Shown here: positions 1 through 5,465 of the stretch, piece by piece
Layout of the letters: every line of letters starts with the position of its first letter
Position numbering within the stretch: the stretch's first letter is position 1
NCBI GenBank assembly: GCA_023252115.1
Contig: JAHEXM010000047.1
Location: 1 to 9,237 of the forward strand
DNA: 9,237 bases
Reading direction: 5' to 3'
DNA from: Micrococcales bacterium
Lineage (GTDB): Bacteria; Actinomycetota; Actinomycetes; S36-B12; UBA10799
Made by a program: the position numbers and the translations under genes
Notes under the pieces: generated by a model
The model's database searches: none
The model's input: only the letters and a program-made list of their open reading frames with translations
What the model was told of the DNA's origin: nothing

Positions 1-72
1 TTCAAGCGTAAATGTCGGTGGATTGGGCCGTTAGCGTGCAAATGCTGCATCGATCTCGACAGAGTTCTACTC

Positions 73-639
73 GTGCTGATCAAGCGAATGATTGTCACGG
101 CTCTTGCTGCAGGTTTCGTTGCCGTCAGTCTGGTCGGGATTGCGACACCCGCGTCAGCGGTGGCATCGGTCGATTGCAAGAAGGAAGTTCACGGTCCGGA
201 TCTAGAGGCGGCAAGAATCATCCTGAAGGTCGGCCGAAATCTTCATGCACGTCCGCGGATCATTTTGTCGGCGTTCGAAACGGCTTGGGTTGAGTCGCGT
301 GTCAACAATTGTTTCAACGGGTATGGAACTTCGGTCGGTGTGTTCCAACAGATCAACGCATGGGGGACATTCGAACAGCGCACGGATGTTCGGTTCGCTG
401 CGCGCTCGTACTACAAGCTTGCGATCGTGTATTTCCGGGCGCATCGGGACAAGACTGCCGGGCAGATCGCACAGGCAGTTCAGCGCTCGGCGTTCCCACT
501 TCGCTATGACCAATGTCAGGCCACCGCAAACGCGCTGTTGCTGACGACAACTCGCAAACTCGAACGAGAACTTGCCCTTAAAGCTGCCAGTCAATCGGCT
601 CGGCGTCTTGCGCTGACAAGAGTTCATTCACGCGGCTAA
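73..639 (+). CDS. Secreted lysozyme-like (transglycosylase-fold) small protein
   Basis: A 188-residue protein with a clear Sec signal peptide: Lys4 and Arg5, a hydrophobic stretch to about residue 25, and a likely cut after the ASA at 27-29. The GTG at 73 is preferred over the ATG at 88 because only the longer form keeps the basic residues before the hydrophobic core; a weak AGAG lies 8 bases upstream. Residues 62-148 (AFETAWVES, then [28 protein letters not shown]) match the small secreted actinobacterial proteins with a lysozyme-like fold, which usually carry a YGDRDSxGxFQQRPSQGWGT core. Glu74 is the likely counterpart of the catalytic acid. The usual GDRDS is GYGTS here and the RPSQ segment is shortened, so activity is uncertain. 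Cys35, Cys80 and Cys148 are the only cysteines in the mature part. The last 20 or so residues run into the 3' end of ung on the other strand. The substrate, presumably peptidoglycan, is inferred from the family. Confidence 0.72.
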   Translation: MLIKRMIVTALAAGFVAVSLVGIATPASAVASVDCKKEVHGPDLEAARIILKVGRNLHARPRIILSAFETAWVESRVNNCFNGYGTSVGVFQQINAWGTFEQRTDVRFAARSYYKLAIVYFRAHRDKTAGQIAQAVQRSAFPLRYDQCQATANALLLTTTRKLERELALKAASQSARRLALTRVHSRG

Positions 640-1267
640 ACGGCGCCGATCCGAAGAATCCGCGATCGGCGGACATCGGACTTGGATGAACGCTTTGAAC
701 GGTTGGCGTTTGACCAAGAACCGGTTGCAGAGTCTGCGCATCGCGGCCCCACAGAACGGCCACGAGCGGTTGGTCGCGCGCAACAAGGGCGCGGATTGCT
801 TGCTCGGTAATCGGTTCCCAACCTTTGCCACGATGTGATGCGGGTGCGCCGGGCGCAACCGTCAAAACTCGGTTGAGCAACAAGACTCCGCGTTGAGCCC
901 ACGGACGAAGATCACCGTTCTTCGGAGTCTCGATACCAACATCGTCCTGGAGTTCCCGAAAGATGTTTTGCAGACTCCGTGGCAACGGCGAAACATCGGG
1001 GCGTACGGAAAAAGACAAACCCATGGCGTGGCCGGGTGTGGGGTACGGGTCCTGGCCAACAATCAACACTCGCACTGCGTCAAATGGCTCGGTAAACGCA
1101 CGCAGCACGTCATCCCCGGCAGGCAAATACCCACGTCCGGCAGCCACCTCGCTGCGCAAGAAGTCACCCATTCCGGTGATGGACTCACCCACTGGCGCAA
1201 GTGCAGTCGCCCAGCCAGGATCAACAAGCGTTTGCCAGCGTTGTTGTGTTTGAGAGTTAGTAGACAC
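578..1267 (-). CDS. ung: Uracil-DNA glycosylase, family 1
   Basis: Removes uracil from DNA that arises from cytosine deamination or dUTP misincorporation, starting base excision repair. The protein has 229 residues, close to the usual actinobacterial length. Visible motifs, numbered from the chosen start: the water-activating loop GQDPYP at 71-76 (Asp73 is the general base), GLSFSV at 83-88, LLLNRVLTV at 130-138, and the DNA-intercalation loop HPSPMS at 194-199 followed by RGFFGS. The family usually has HPSPLS, so Met replaces Leu in the loop. The C-terminus ends in PIDWQL, the normal ending, so the gene is complete. The frame stays open upstream to 1360, but the GTG at 1267 is chosen: it gives the family length and is preceded by GAGGA at 1273-1277 (complement) with 5-base spacing. 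This start overlaps the end of the MarR gene by 11 bases, implying translational coupling. Its 3' end overlaps the convergent secreted-protein gene. Confidence 0.96.
   Translation of the reverse strand: MSTNSQTQQRWQTLVDPGWATALAPVGESITGMGDFLRSEVAAGRGYLPAGDDVLRAFTEPFDAVRVLIVGQDPYPTPGHAMGLSFSVRPDVSPLPRSLQNIFRELQDDVGIETPKNGDLRPWAQRGVLLLNRVLTVAPGAPASHRGKGWEPITEQAIRALVARDQPLVAVLWGRDAQTLQPVLGQTPTVQSVHPSPMSADRGFFGSAPFSRVNELLSAQDAEPIDWQL
644..671. terminator. Possible hairpin terminator for the secreted-protein gene, inside ung
   Basis: Perfect 8-base arms CGCCGATC (644-651) and GATCGGCG (664-671) with a 12-base loop, starting 4 bases after the stop codon of the secreted lysozyme-like gene. No run of T follows on the + strand. 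The bases also encode the conserved [10 protein letters not shown] stretch of Ung, so the symmetry may be an accident of coding. It is listed because the two convergent genes leave no intergenic space for a terminator. Confidence 0.22.
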
Positions 1268-1772
1268 CGTCGTCCTCGAACGGCGAGATGAGTTGACGCA
1301 AAGAAGAAGCCAGTGTTTCCCGTTGTTTTTGCGGAAGGTTTGCAAGCAATGCGCGTTCATGCGTAAGCAGATCTTCGAGGGCGCCGTCGACTCGTACTCG
1401 ACCCTCTTTCGTAAGACTCACTTGCACGCCGCGCTTGTCGCGTGGGTCGGGGGAACGAGACACAAGGGCGGCGGATTCGAGGCGATCTATTCGATTGGTC
1501 ATCGTGCCGCTCGTAACAAATGTCGCAGCCGACAACGCTCCCGGCGACAAGGCGTAGGGCGGACCTTCGCGCCGTAGCGCGGCTAACACGTCGAACTCCC
1601 ACGTTTCAAGGTCGTGTGCGGCGAAGGCTGATCGGCGTGCACGATCCAGGTGGCGAGAGAGCCGACTGACCCGGGACAACACTTGCAGCGGTGCAACATC
1701 GAGATCTGGTCGTTCTCGCTGCCACGCAGCAACAAGCTGGTCGACTTGGTCGGGGCTTGGTTCGTTCGTCAC
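1257..1772 (-). CDS. MarR-family transcriptional regulator
   Basis: A 171-residue winged helix-turn-helix repressor of the MarR type; such proteins act as DNA-binding dimers released by small ligands or oxidation. The N-terminal dimerisation helix covers about 28-55 ([19 protein letters not shown]). The DNA-binding domain covers about 57-127: [13 protein letters not shown], then the recognition helix [13 protein letters not shown] at 87-99, and the beta wing [13 protein letters not shown] at 109-121 with the typical Asp-x-Arg pattern. The C-terminal helices (about 128-163) complete the dimer interface. There are no cysteines, so thiol-based sensing of the OhrR kind is unlikely. The start is the GTG at 1772, 14 bases after the TetR stop codon. 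No good Shine-Dalgarno sequence precedes it, and a perfect 12-base palindrome covers the start codon. The stop lies 11 bases inside ung. The ligand and targets cannot be read from the sequence; ung is the obvious co-transcribed gene. Confidence 0.9.
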   Translation of the reverse strand: MTNEPSPDQVDQLVAAWQRERPDLDVAPLQVLSRVSRLSRHLDRARRSAFAAHDLETWEFDVLAALRREGPPYALSPGALSAATFVTSGTMTNRIDRLESAALVSRSPDPRDKRGVQVSLTKEGRVRVDGALEDLLTHERALLANLPQKQRETLASSLRQLISPFEDDGVY

Positions 1773-1781
1773 TGATCAGTG
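1770..1781. promoter_or_regulatory. 12-base perfect palindrome over the MarR start codon
   Basis: CACTGATCAGTG reads the same on both strands. It sits in the 14-base gap between the TetR and MarR genes and includes the MarR GTG codon. It shares ACTGAT with the arms of the large inverted repeat at 2527-2570. It could be an internal operator for either regulator, or an RNA hairpin affecting MarR translation. Short palindromes also arise by chance, so this is a candidate only. Confidence 0.35.
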
Positions 1782-1786
1782 GCCAA

Positions 1787-2518
1787 TCAGTCTTTACCGC
1801 GTTTGCCTGGCGAAGGTTTCGGATCAAGATCCGACAATCCGTTCCACGCAAGATTGGTCAGGTGTGCCGCGACTTCTTCCTTCTTCGGCTTGCGGACATC
1901 GACCCACCACTGCCCAGTGAGCACGACCATGCCAACCAACATTTGGGTGTACATAGGCGCCCATTTTTTGGGGTACCCACGTTCGGAGAATTGGCTGGCC
2001 AGAATGTTTTCCACCCGTTCAGCGACTGACTGGATCGTGCTCGCAAAGCTGCCTTCGACCAATCCAGGCGGCGAGTCGCGTACCAGCACCCGGAAGCCGT
2101 CAGTCGAAACCTCGACGTAGGTAAGGAATGCCACCGCACAGGACTCAAGCATTGCTCGTGGGTGATCCGGGGTGAGTGAGTCCAACATAAGATCAATGAT
2201 CAGATTGACTTCGCGATCGACGACTACCGCGTATAGACCTTCTTTGCCGCCGAAGTGTTCATAGACCACAGGTTTGGAAACCTTGGCCTCAGCGGCAATC
2301 TCTTCGACGGTGACGGCCTCATAGCCCTTGGCGGCGAAGAGAGCCCGGCCAACGTCGACTAGCTGTTCGCGGCGTTGACTGCCGGACATGCGAATTCGAG
2401 CCGGTCTCGGGGAATTCGCACCCGTTGATGATTCGTCAACTACATCCACGAGCCGCAGTCTGCCACTGCGATCAGCCCTGCTCTGGGTGGGTCGATCATT
2501 TCGCTGATTGCCGCCCAC
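1787..2518 (-). CDS. TetR-family transcriptional regulator
   Basis: A one-component repressor of up to 243 residues. The helix-turn-helix is clear at about 69-92 (VTVEEIAAEAKVSKPVVYEHF, then GGKEGLYAVVVDRE), preceded by the RREQLVDVGRALFAAKGYEA helix. The remainder is the all-helical ligand and dimer domain, with GQWWVDVRKPKKEEVAAHL near the end and a basic tail (PGKRGKD). From memory this type resembles the mycobacterial TetR gene next to glmU and mfd (Rv1019 in M. tuberculosis); I could not check the match. The start is uncertain: GTG 2518 (used here), GTG 2449, or ATG 2389 (Met44). The segment RPARIRMSGSQRREQ looks continuous with the domain, which favours a start upstream of Met44. The 44-base inverted repeat lies only 8 bases upstream of GTG 2518, suggesting autorepression. 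It is the first gene of the - strand operon with MarR and ung. Confidence 0.92.
   Translation of the reverse strand: MGGNQRNDRPTQSRADRSGRLRLVDVVDESSTGANSPRPARIRMSGSQRREQLVDVGRALFAAKGYEAVTVEEIAAEAKVSKPVVYEHFGGKEGLYAVVVDREVNLIIDLMLDSLTPDHPRAMLESCAVAFLTYVEVSTDGFRVLVRDSPPGLVEGSFASTIQSVAERVENILASQFSERGYPKKWAPMYTQMLVGMVVLTGQWWVDVRKPKKEEVAAHLTNLAWNGLSDLDPKPSPGKRGKD
2389..2420. repeat. Inverted repeat inside the TetR N-terminal coding region
   Basis: Arms TGCGAATTC (2389-2397) and GAATTCGCA (2412-2420) are perfect 9-base complements separated by 14 bases. The repeat lies immediately upstream of the internal ATG (2387-2389, complement) that is the alternative TetR start. It could be a second operator or a structure near a shorter mRNA start. 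It may equally be chance within coding sequence. Confidence 0.35.
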
Positions 2519-2526
2519 AATCCGCG

Positions 2527-2570
2527 CTACTGGTGAGTATCAGTCGAATATGACTGATACTCACCAGTAG
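2527..2570. promoter_or_regulatory. Long perfect inverted repeat, likely TetR operator
   Basis: The arms CTACTGGTGAGTATCAGTC (2527-2545) and GACTGATACTCACCAGTAG (2552-2570) are perfect 19-base reverse complements around a 6-base spacer. The repeat begins 8 bases upstream of the TetR GTG and ends 71 bases before the tRNA-Gln. A site of this size and symmetry beside a TetR gene is typical of a TetR-family operator, and 44 bases is long enough for two dimers. GATACT, a -10-like hexamer, occurs in both arms, once for each direction, so promoters of the TetR operon and of the tRNA-glmU side could both be covered. There is no T-run, so it is not an intrinsic terminator. That this TetR binds here is inferred from position. 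Confidence 0.8.
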
Positions 2571-2641
2571 GGCGGCATAGGCAACGCCATAGAGTGTCCC
2601 CGCTGCGGCGACGGGACCTTGGCTTCGTCCGCCGCCGCCGG

Positions 2642-2714
2642 TCCCCGTTGGTGTAACTGGCAACACTCCGGCCTTTGGTGTCGTGTATTCCAGGTTCGAA
2701 TCCTGGGCGGGGAG
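2642..2714 (+). tRNA. tRNA-Gln (anticodon UUG)
   Basis: A full cloverleaf can be drawn. Acceptor stem TCCCCGT (2642-2648) pairs with GCGGGGA (2707-2713), including one G-U pair. D stem is GTGT/ACAC (2651-2654, 2663-2666). Anticodon loop CTTTGGT (2673-2679) holds TTG at 2675-2677, which reads CAA and CAG for glutamine. T arm is CCAGG, loop TTCGAAT, CCTGG (2690-2706). The discriminator base is G at 2714. The 3' CCA is not encoded (CCC follows), so it must be added by the CCA-adding enzyme. The anticodon stem has one odd position, C27 opposite U43, and a G-U at 30-40. It lies 35 bases before glmU on the same strand and is probably co-transcribed with it. Confidence 0.95.
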
Positions 2715-2749
2715 CCCCACAACCGTCGCTTCGCGGCTATCGTCTCGAC

Positions 2750-4228
2750 GTGGCTTCTCTACCTGATACCCCAGCGCCAGTCCGGCCAGCTCTCGTCGTC
2801 GTCTTGGCTGCGGGCGAAGGCACCCGAATGAAATCTGACCTCGCCAAGGTGTTGCACCCGATATTGGGGCGGCCGATCATCGGTCATGTACTGGCAACCG
2901 TGGCGGAAATTGAACCCGCTCAGACGGTCATTGTGGTCGGACATCAGCGCGAGCGGATGACTCAATACGTCACGGACGAGTTTCCTGACGTGCACGTTGC
3001 TGTTCAGGACAAGCAACATGGAACAGGGCATGCGGTTCGGTGTGCACTTGATTCACTCAGTCAGGCGGGTGCTGAGGTGGCAAACGGACCCGTTCTGGTG
3101 ATTGCTGGTGACACACCGCTGCTCACCGCCCAGACTCTTAGCGCCCTACTCGCGCAACACGTTGCCGCGCATGCCGCCGTCACGGCGTTGTCGGCAGAAT
3201 TCGAAGACCCAACCGGCTATGGACGCATTGTTCGGGACCGCAATGGTGTGGTGCAGGGAGTCGTCGAACACAAGGATGCAACAGAGGGCCAACGCGCAAT
3301 CCGCGAAGTTAATTCGTCGATGTATGCCTTTGATTTCGATGTTCTGAAGGACGCAGTCAACAAACTCAACACCGACAATGCTCAGGGTGAGGAATACCTG
3401 ACCGATGTCTTGGCGATTGCCCGCGGCGAAGGAAAATTCATCCAGGCGCACATCGCTGTCAATGTCACCGAAATTCATGGTGTGAATGATCGGATCCAAC
3501 TTGCGGCAGCGAGCAAGATTCTTCGAGATCGAATCGTGAACGAGCACATGCGCAATGGCGTAACGATCGTCGATCCAGCGAGTACCTGGATTGAGCCTGG
3601 CGCAACCATTGGCACTGATGTGACTGTCCATCCGAATTGCCAAATCGATGCTGATTCGCAAATCGCCAGTCGTGCGGTGATCGGACCCGATACGACACTG
3701 ATTGCAACGGTGGTTGGCGAAGACGCCCACGTTTTGCGCAGTCATTGTTTGGGTGCGGCCATCGATGCTGGGGCCTCAGTTGGTCCGTTTACGTTTTTGC
3801 GCCCGCGTGCTCACTTGATGCCGGGCTCGCGGGTCGGGGCCTACGTCGAAATCAAGAACAGCACCGTCGGCATTGACAGCAAGGTGCCGCATCTGTCTTA
3901 CGTCGGGGATGCCGATATTGGCGAGGGAACGAATATCGGTGCCTCGACAGTGTTCGTTAACTACGACGGGGTGAACAAACACCGCACAGTTGTCGGGGAC
4001 CATGTGCGGGTCGGTAGCGATTCCATGCTCGTTGCACCTGTTGAAATTGGTGACGGCGCCTACACGGCGGCTGGATCGGTGGTAACCGAAGACGTCCCAC
4101 CTGGTGCTTTGGCTATCGGCCGGGCTCGCCAAAAGAACGTCGAGGGTTGGGTGCAAGACAAACGACCGGGGACCGAGTCGGCTCAAGCTGCAACCGACGC
4201 GGACGAGGGCAACGCCACACCGGGGTGA
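2750..4228 (+). CDS. glmU: Bifunctional N-acetylglucosamine-1-phosphate uridyltransferase / glucosamine-1-phosphate acetyltransferase
   Basis: Makes UDP-N-acetylglucosamine, the precursor of peptidoglycan and cell-envelope glycans, by acetylating GlcN-1-P and then transferring UMP from UTP. From the GTG at 2750 the protein has 492 residues, the usual size. The N-terminal nucleotidyltransferase domain carries LAAGEGTRMKS (19-29), Lys33 in AKVLHP, AGDTPLL (119-125), YGRIVRD, VEHKDAT, and YLTDV (216-220). The C-terminal left-handed beta-helix has the hexapeptide-repeat pattern and FLRPRAHL, VEIKNS, VPHLSYVGDADIG (His381 is the likely acetyltransferase catalytic base), NIGASTVFVNYDG, and a tail WVQDKRPG. 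The frame is open upstream into the tRNA, but no earlier in-frame start downstream of the tRNA exists, so GTG 2750 is chosen. No Shine-Dalgarno sequence is visible. Its mRNA 5' end may be made by cleavage behind the tRNA. It is followed by prs after 44 bases. Confidence 0.97.
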   Translation: MASLPDTPAPVRPALVVVLAAGEGTRMKSDLAKVLHPILGRPIIGHVLATVAEIEPAQTVIVVGHQRERMTQYVTDEFPDVHVAVQDKQHGTGHAVRCALDSLSQAGAEVANGPVLVIAGDTPLLTAQTLSALLAQHVAAHAAVTALSAEFEDPTGYGRIVRDRNGVVQGVVEHKDATEGQRAIREVNSSMYAFDFDVLKDAVNKLNTDNAQGEEYLTDVLAIARGEGKFIQAHIAVNVTEIHGVNDRIQLAAASKILRDRIVNEHMRNGVTIVDPASTWIEPGATIGTDVTVHPNCQIDADSQIASRAVIGPDTTLIATVVGEDAHVLRSHCLGAAIDAGASVGPFTFLRPRAHLMPGSRVGAYVEIKNSTVGIDSKVPHLSYVGDADIGEGTNIGASTVFVNYDGVNKHRTVVGDHVRVGSDSMLVAPVEIGDGAYTAAGSVVTEDVPPGALAIGRARQKNVEGWVQDKRPGTESAQAATDADEGNATPG

Positions 4229-4256
4229 CCCCGGTCATCGCGGAAATCACCGATCT

Positions 4257-4263
4257 GGGGGAG
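4257..4263 (+). promoter_or_regulatory. Ribosome binding site deciding the prs start
   Basis: GGGGGAG lies 9 bases before the GTG at 4273. It supports that start over the upstream in-frame GTG at 4225, which overlaps the glmU stop codon (GTGA) but has no comparable site. Confidence 0.6.
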
Positions 4264-4272
4264 ACTGAACCC

Positions 4273-5253
4273 GTGGGCGAAATCACGCGGATCCAGCAAA
4301 AGCGACTGATGCTGTTCGGCGGTCGCTCCCATCCTGAATTGTTTGAGGCCGTCGCTGCCCAACTTGGCACCGAATTGACGCCCATGAGCGCACGTGACTT
4401 TGCCAACGGCGAGATCTTCGTTCGGTTCCACGAGAGTGTCCGTGGCTGCGATGCCTTTGTGATGCAGAGCCACTGCGCGGATATCAACACCTGGATCATG
4501 GAACAACTGATCATGGTGGACGCGCTCAAGCGGGCATCGGCAGAACGCATCACGGTGGTCACTCCCTTCTATGGCTATGCGCGACAAGATAAGAAGCACC
4601 GCGGCCGTGAGCCAATTACTGCCCGACTCATGGCTGATCTGTTCAAGGCTGCGGGCGCTGACCGGTTGATGACTGTCGATTTGCACACTTCGCAGATCCA
4701 GGGATTCTTTGACGGTCCGGTCGATCACCTGTTCGCGTTGCCACTGCTTGCTGACTACCTGGGCGAACGCCTCGATCGTGATCGCATCACTGTGGTGTCA
4801 CCGGACGCCGGACGCGTGCGCGTTGCCGAGCGTTGGACCGATGTTCTCGGATCGCCGTTGGCCATCATCCATAAGCGCCGCGACCCTGATACTCCCAACG
4901 AAGTCACAGTCCTCGAAGTCGTCGGCGACGTGAAGGATCGAGTGTGTGTCGTAGTTGACGACATGATCGATACCGGTGGAACCATCGACAAGGCTGCCGA
5001 CCTGTTGTTTGCCCAAGGTGCATCTGATGTAGTCGTTGCGGCGACTCACGGTGTATTGAGTGACCCAGCGACCGAAAGGCTCAAGAACTCAAGGATCAGC
5101 GAAGTGGTAGTGACCAATACCTTGCCGATTCCCAGCGACCGTCATTTCGACAAGCTCACCGTGCTTTCGATTGCGCCGCTGATTGCGCAAGCCGTGCACG
5201 AAGTCTTCACCGACGGAAGTGTCACATCGCTCTTCGGTTCAGCCCACGGCTAG
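4273..5253 (+). CDS. prs: Ribose-phosphate pyrophosphokinase (PRPP synthetase)
   Basis: Transfers pyrophosphate from ATP to ribose 5-phosphate, making PRPP for purine, pyrimidine, histidine, tryptophan, NAD and, in many actinobacteria, arabinan precursor synthesis. From GTG 4273 it has 326 residues, the same length I recall for the M. tuberculosis enzyme. Signatures: FANGEIFVRFHESVRG (43-58), the catalytic flexible loop YARQDKKHRGREP (102-114), the divalent-metal and ribose phosphate region DLHTSQIQGFF (136-146), SPDAGRVRVAE (176-186), and the PRPP-binding motif VVVDDMIDTGGTI (226-238). The alternative GTG at 4225 would add 16 residues and overlap the glmU stop by an ATGA-like GTGA. The shorter start is chosen for length and for its GGGGGAG site. 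The glmU-prs pair is conserved across many bacteria. A weak hairpin 13 bases after the stop may end this transcript. Confidence 0.97.
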   Translation: MGEITRIQQKRLMLFGGRSHPELFEAVAAQLGTELTPMSARDFANGEIFVRFHESVRGCDAFVMQSHCADINTWIMEQLIMVDALKRASAERITVVTPFYGYARQDKKHRGREPITARLMADLFKAAGADRLMTVDLHTSQIQGFFDGPVDHLFALPLLADYLGERLDRDRITVVSPDAGRVRVAERWTDVLGSPLAIIHKRRDPDTPNEVTVLEVVGDVKDRVCVVVDDMIDTGGTIDKAADLLFAQGASDVVVAATHGVLSDPATERLKNSRISEVVVTNTLPIPSDRHFDKLTVLSIAPLIAQAVHEVFTDGSVTSLFGSAHG

Positions 5254-5266
5254 TTCCCAGTGATTC

Positions 5267-5292
5267 AGGTGCAGTTGCGCCTTTGACGTTTT
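5267..5292 (+). terminator. Weak intrinsic terminator candidate after prs
   Basis: AGGTGC (5267-5272) pairs with GCGCCT (5277-5282), one G-U included, around an AGTT tetraloop. TTGACGTTTT follows, an interrupted T-run. The stem is short and the T-tract imperfect, so termination may be partial. It overlaps a possible rplY promoter, and the two calls cannot both be fully trusted. Confidence 0.35.
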
Positions 5293-5305
5293 GGCCAGGT
5301 ACGAT
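5275..5305 (+). promoter_or_regulatory. Candidate promoter for rplY
   Basis: TTGCGC (5275-5280) and TACGAT (5300-5305) are separated by 19 bases and resemble vegetative sigma -35 and -10 elements. A second, poorer pair is TTGACC (5330-5335) and TAGGCC (5353-5358), 17 bases apart. The 212-base gap and strong ribosome binding site suggest rplY has its own promoter somewhere here, but neither candidate is convincing alone. Confidence 0.28.
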
Positions 5306-5367
5306 TCTCTTGAGTTTGTGATGTTGTGTTTGACCTCGGCGAGGGCTGAACGTAGGCCGTTATCGAC

Positions 5368-5413
5368 GCGGTGGTGACGAGAAGCCGCCTTCGCCGTGGC
5401 TGACCACCACCGC
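5368..5413 (+). promoter_or_regulatory. Hairpin in the rplY 5' leader
   Basis: Arms GCGGTGGTG (5368-5376) and CACCACCGC (5405-5413) are perfect 9-base complements closing a 28-base loop, inside which AGCC (5383-5386) can pair with GGCT (5398-5401). No T-run follows. The structure ends 52 bases before the rplY start codon. It could be an autoregulatory element where L25 binds its own mRNA, as known for several ribosomal-protein leaders, but no recognised leader motif was identified. Confidence 0.45.
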
Positions 5414-5452
5414 AATCTCCTTGAACTTCAAGCGATAGCAAGGCAAATCAAC

Positions 5453-5458
5453 GAGGAG
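5453..5458 (+). promoter_or_regulatory. Strong ribosome binding site of rplY
   Basis: GAGGAG with 7-base spacing to the ATG at 5466. It is the clearest Shine-Dalgarno site in the window, in keeping with high expression of a ribosomal protein. Confidence 0.85.
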
Positions 5459-5465
5459 TACGACA

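Noticed and set aside
1..72. Promoter for the secreted-protein gene
   Set aside because: Only a poor TTGGGC/TGCATC pair is present; too weak to list, and the region may be truncated by the window edge.
202..627. 141-codon open frame on the - strand across the secreted-protein gene
   Set aside because: It is antisense to a gene with a clear signal peptide and conserved motifs, and its own translation shows no recognisable domain.
893..1291. + strand open frames across ung and the end of MarR
   Set aside because: Both - strand genes have full family motifs; the + frames have none and lack initiation signals.
2527..2570. The large inverted repeat as a transcription terminator
   Set aside because: No T-run follows on either strand and it lies between divergently transcribed units, upstream of both.
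2675..2749. Extension of glmU upstream into the tRNA gene
   Set aside because: The frame is open by chance through the tRNA 3' half; GlmU homologues begin shortly before the LAAGxGTRM motif, matching GTG 2750.
3146..3745. 199-codon - strand open frame inside glmU
   Set aside because: glmU on the + strand is unambiguous over the whole span and this frame is a codon-bias shadow.
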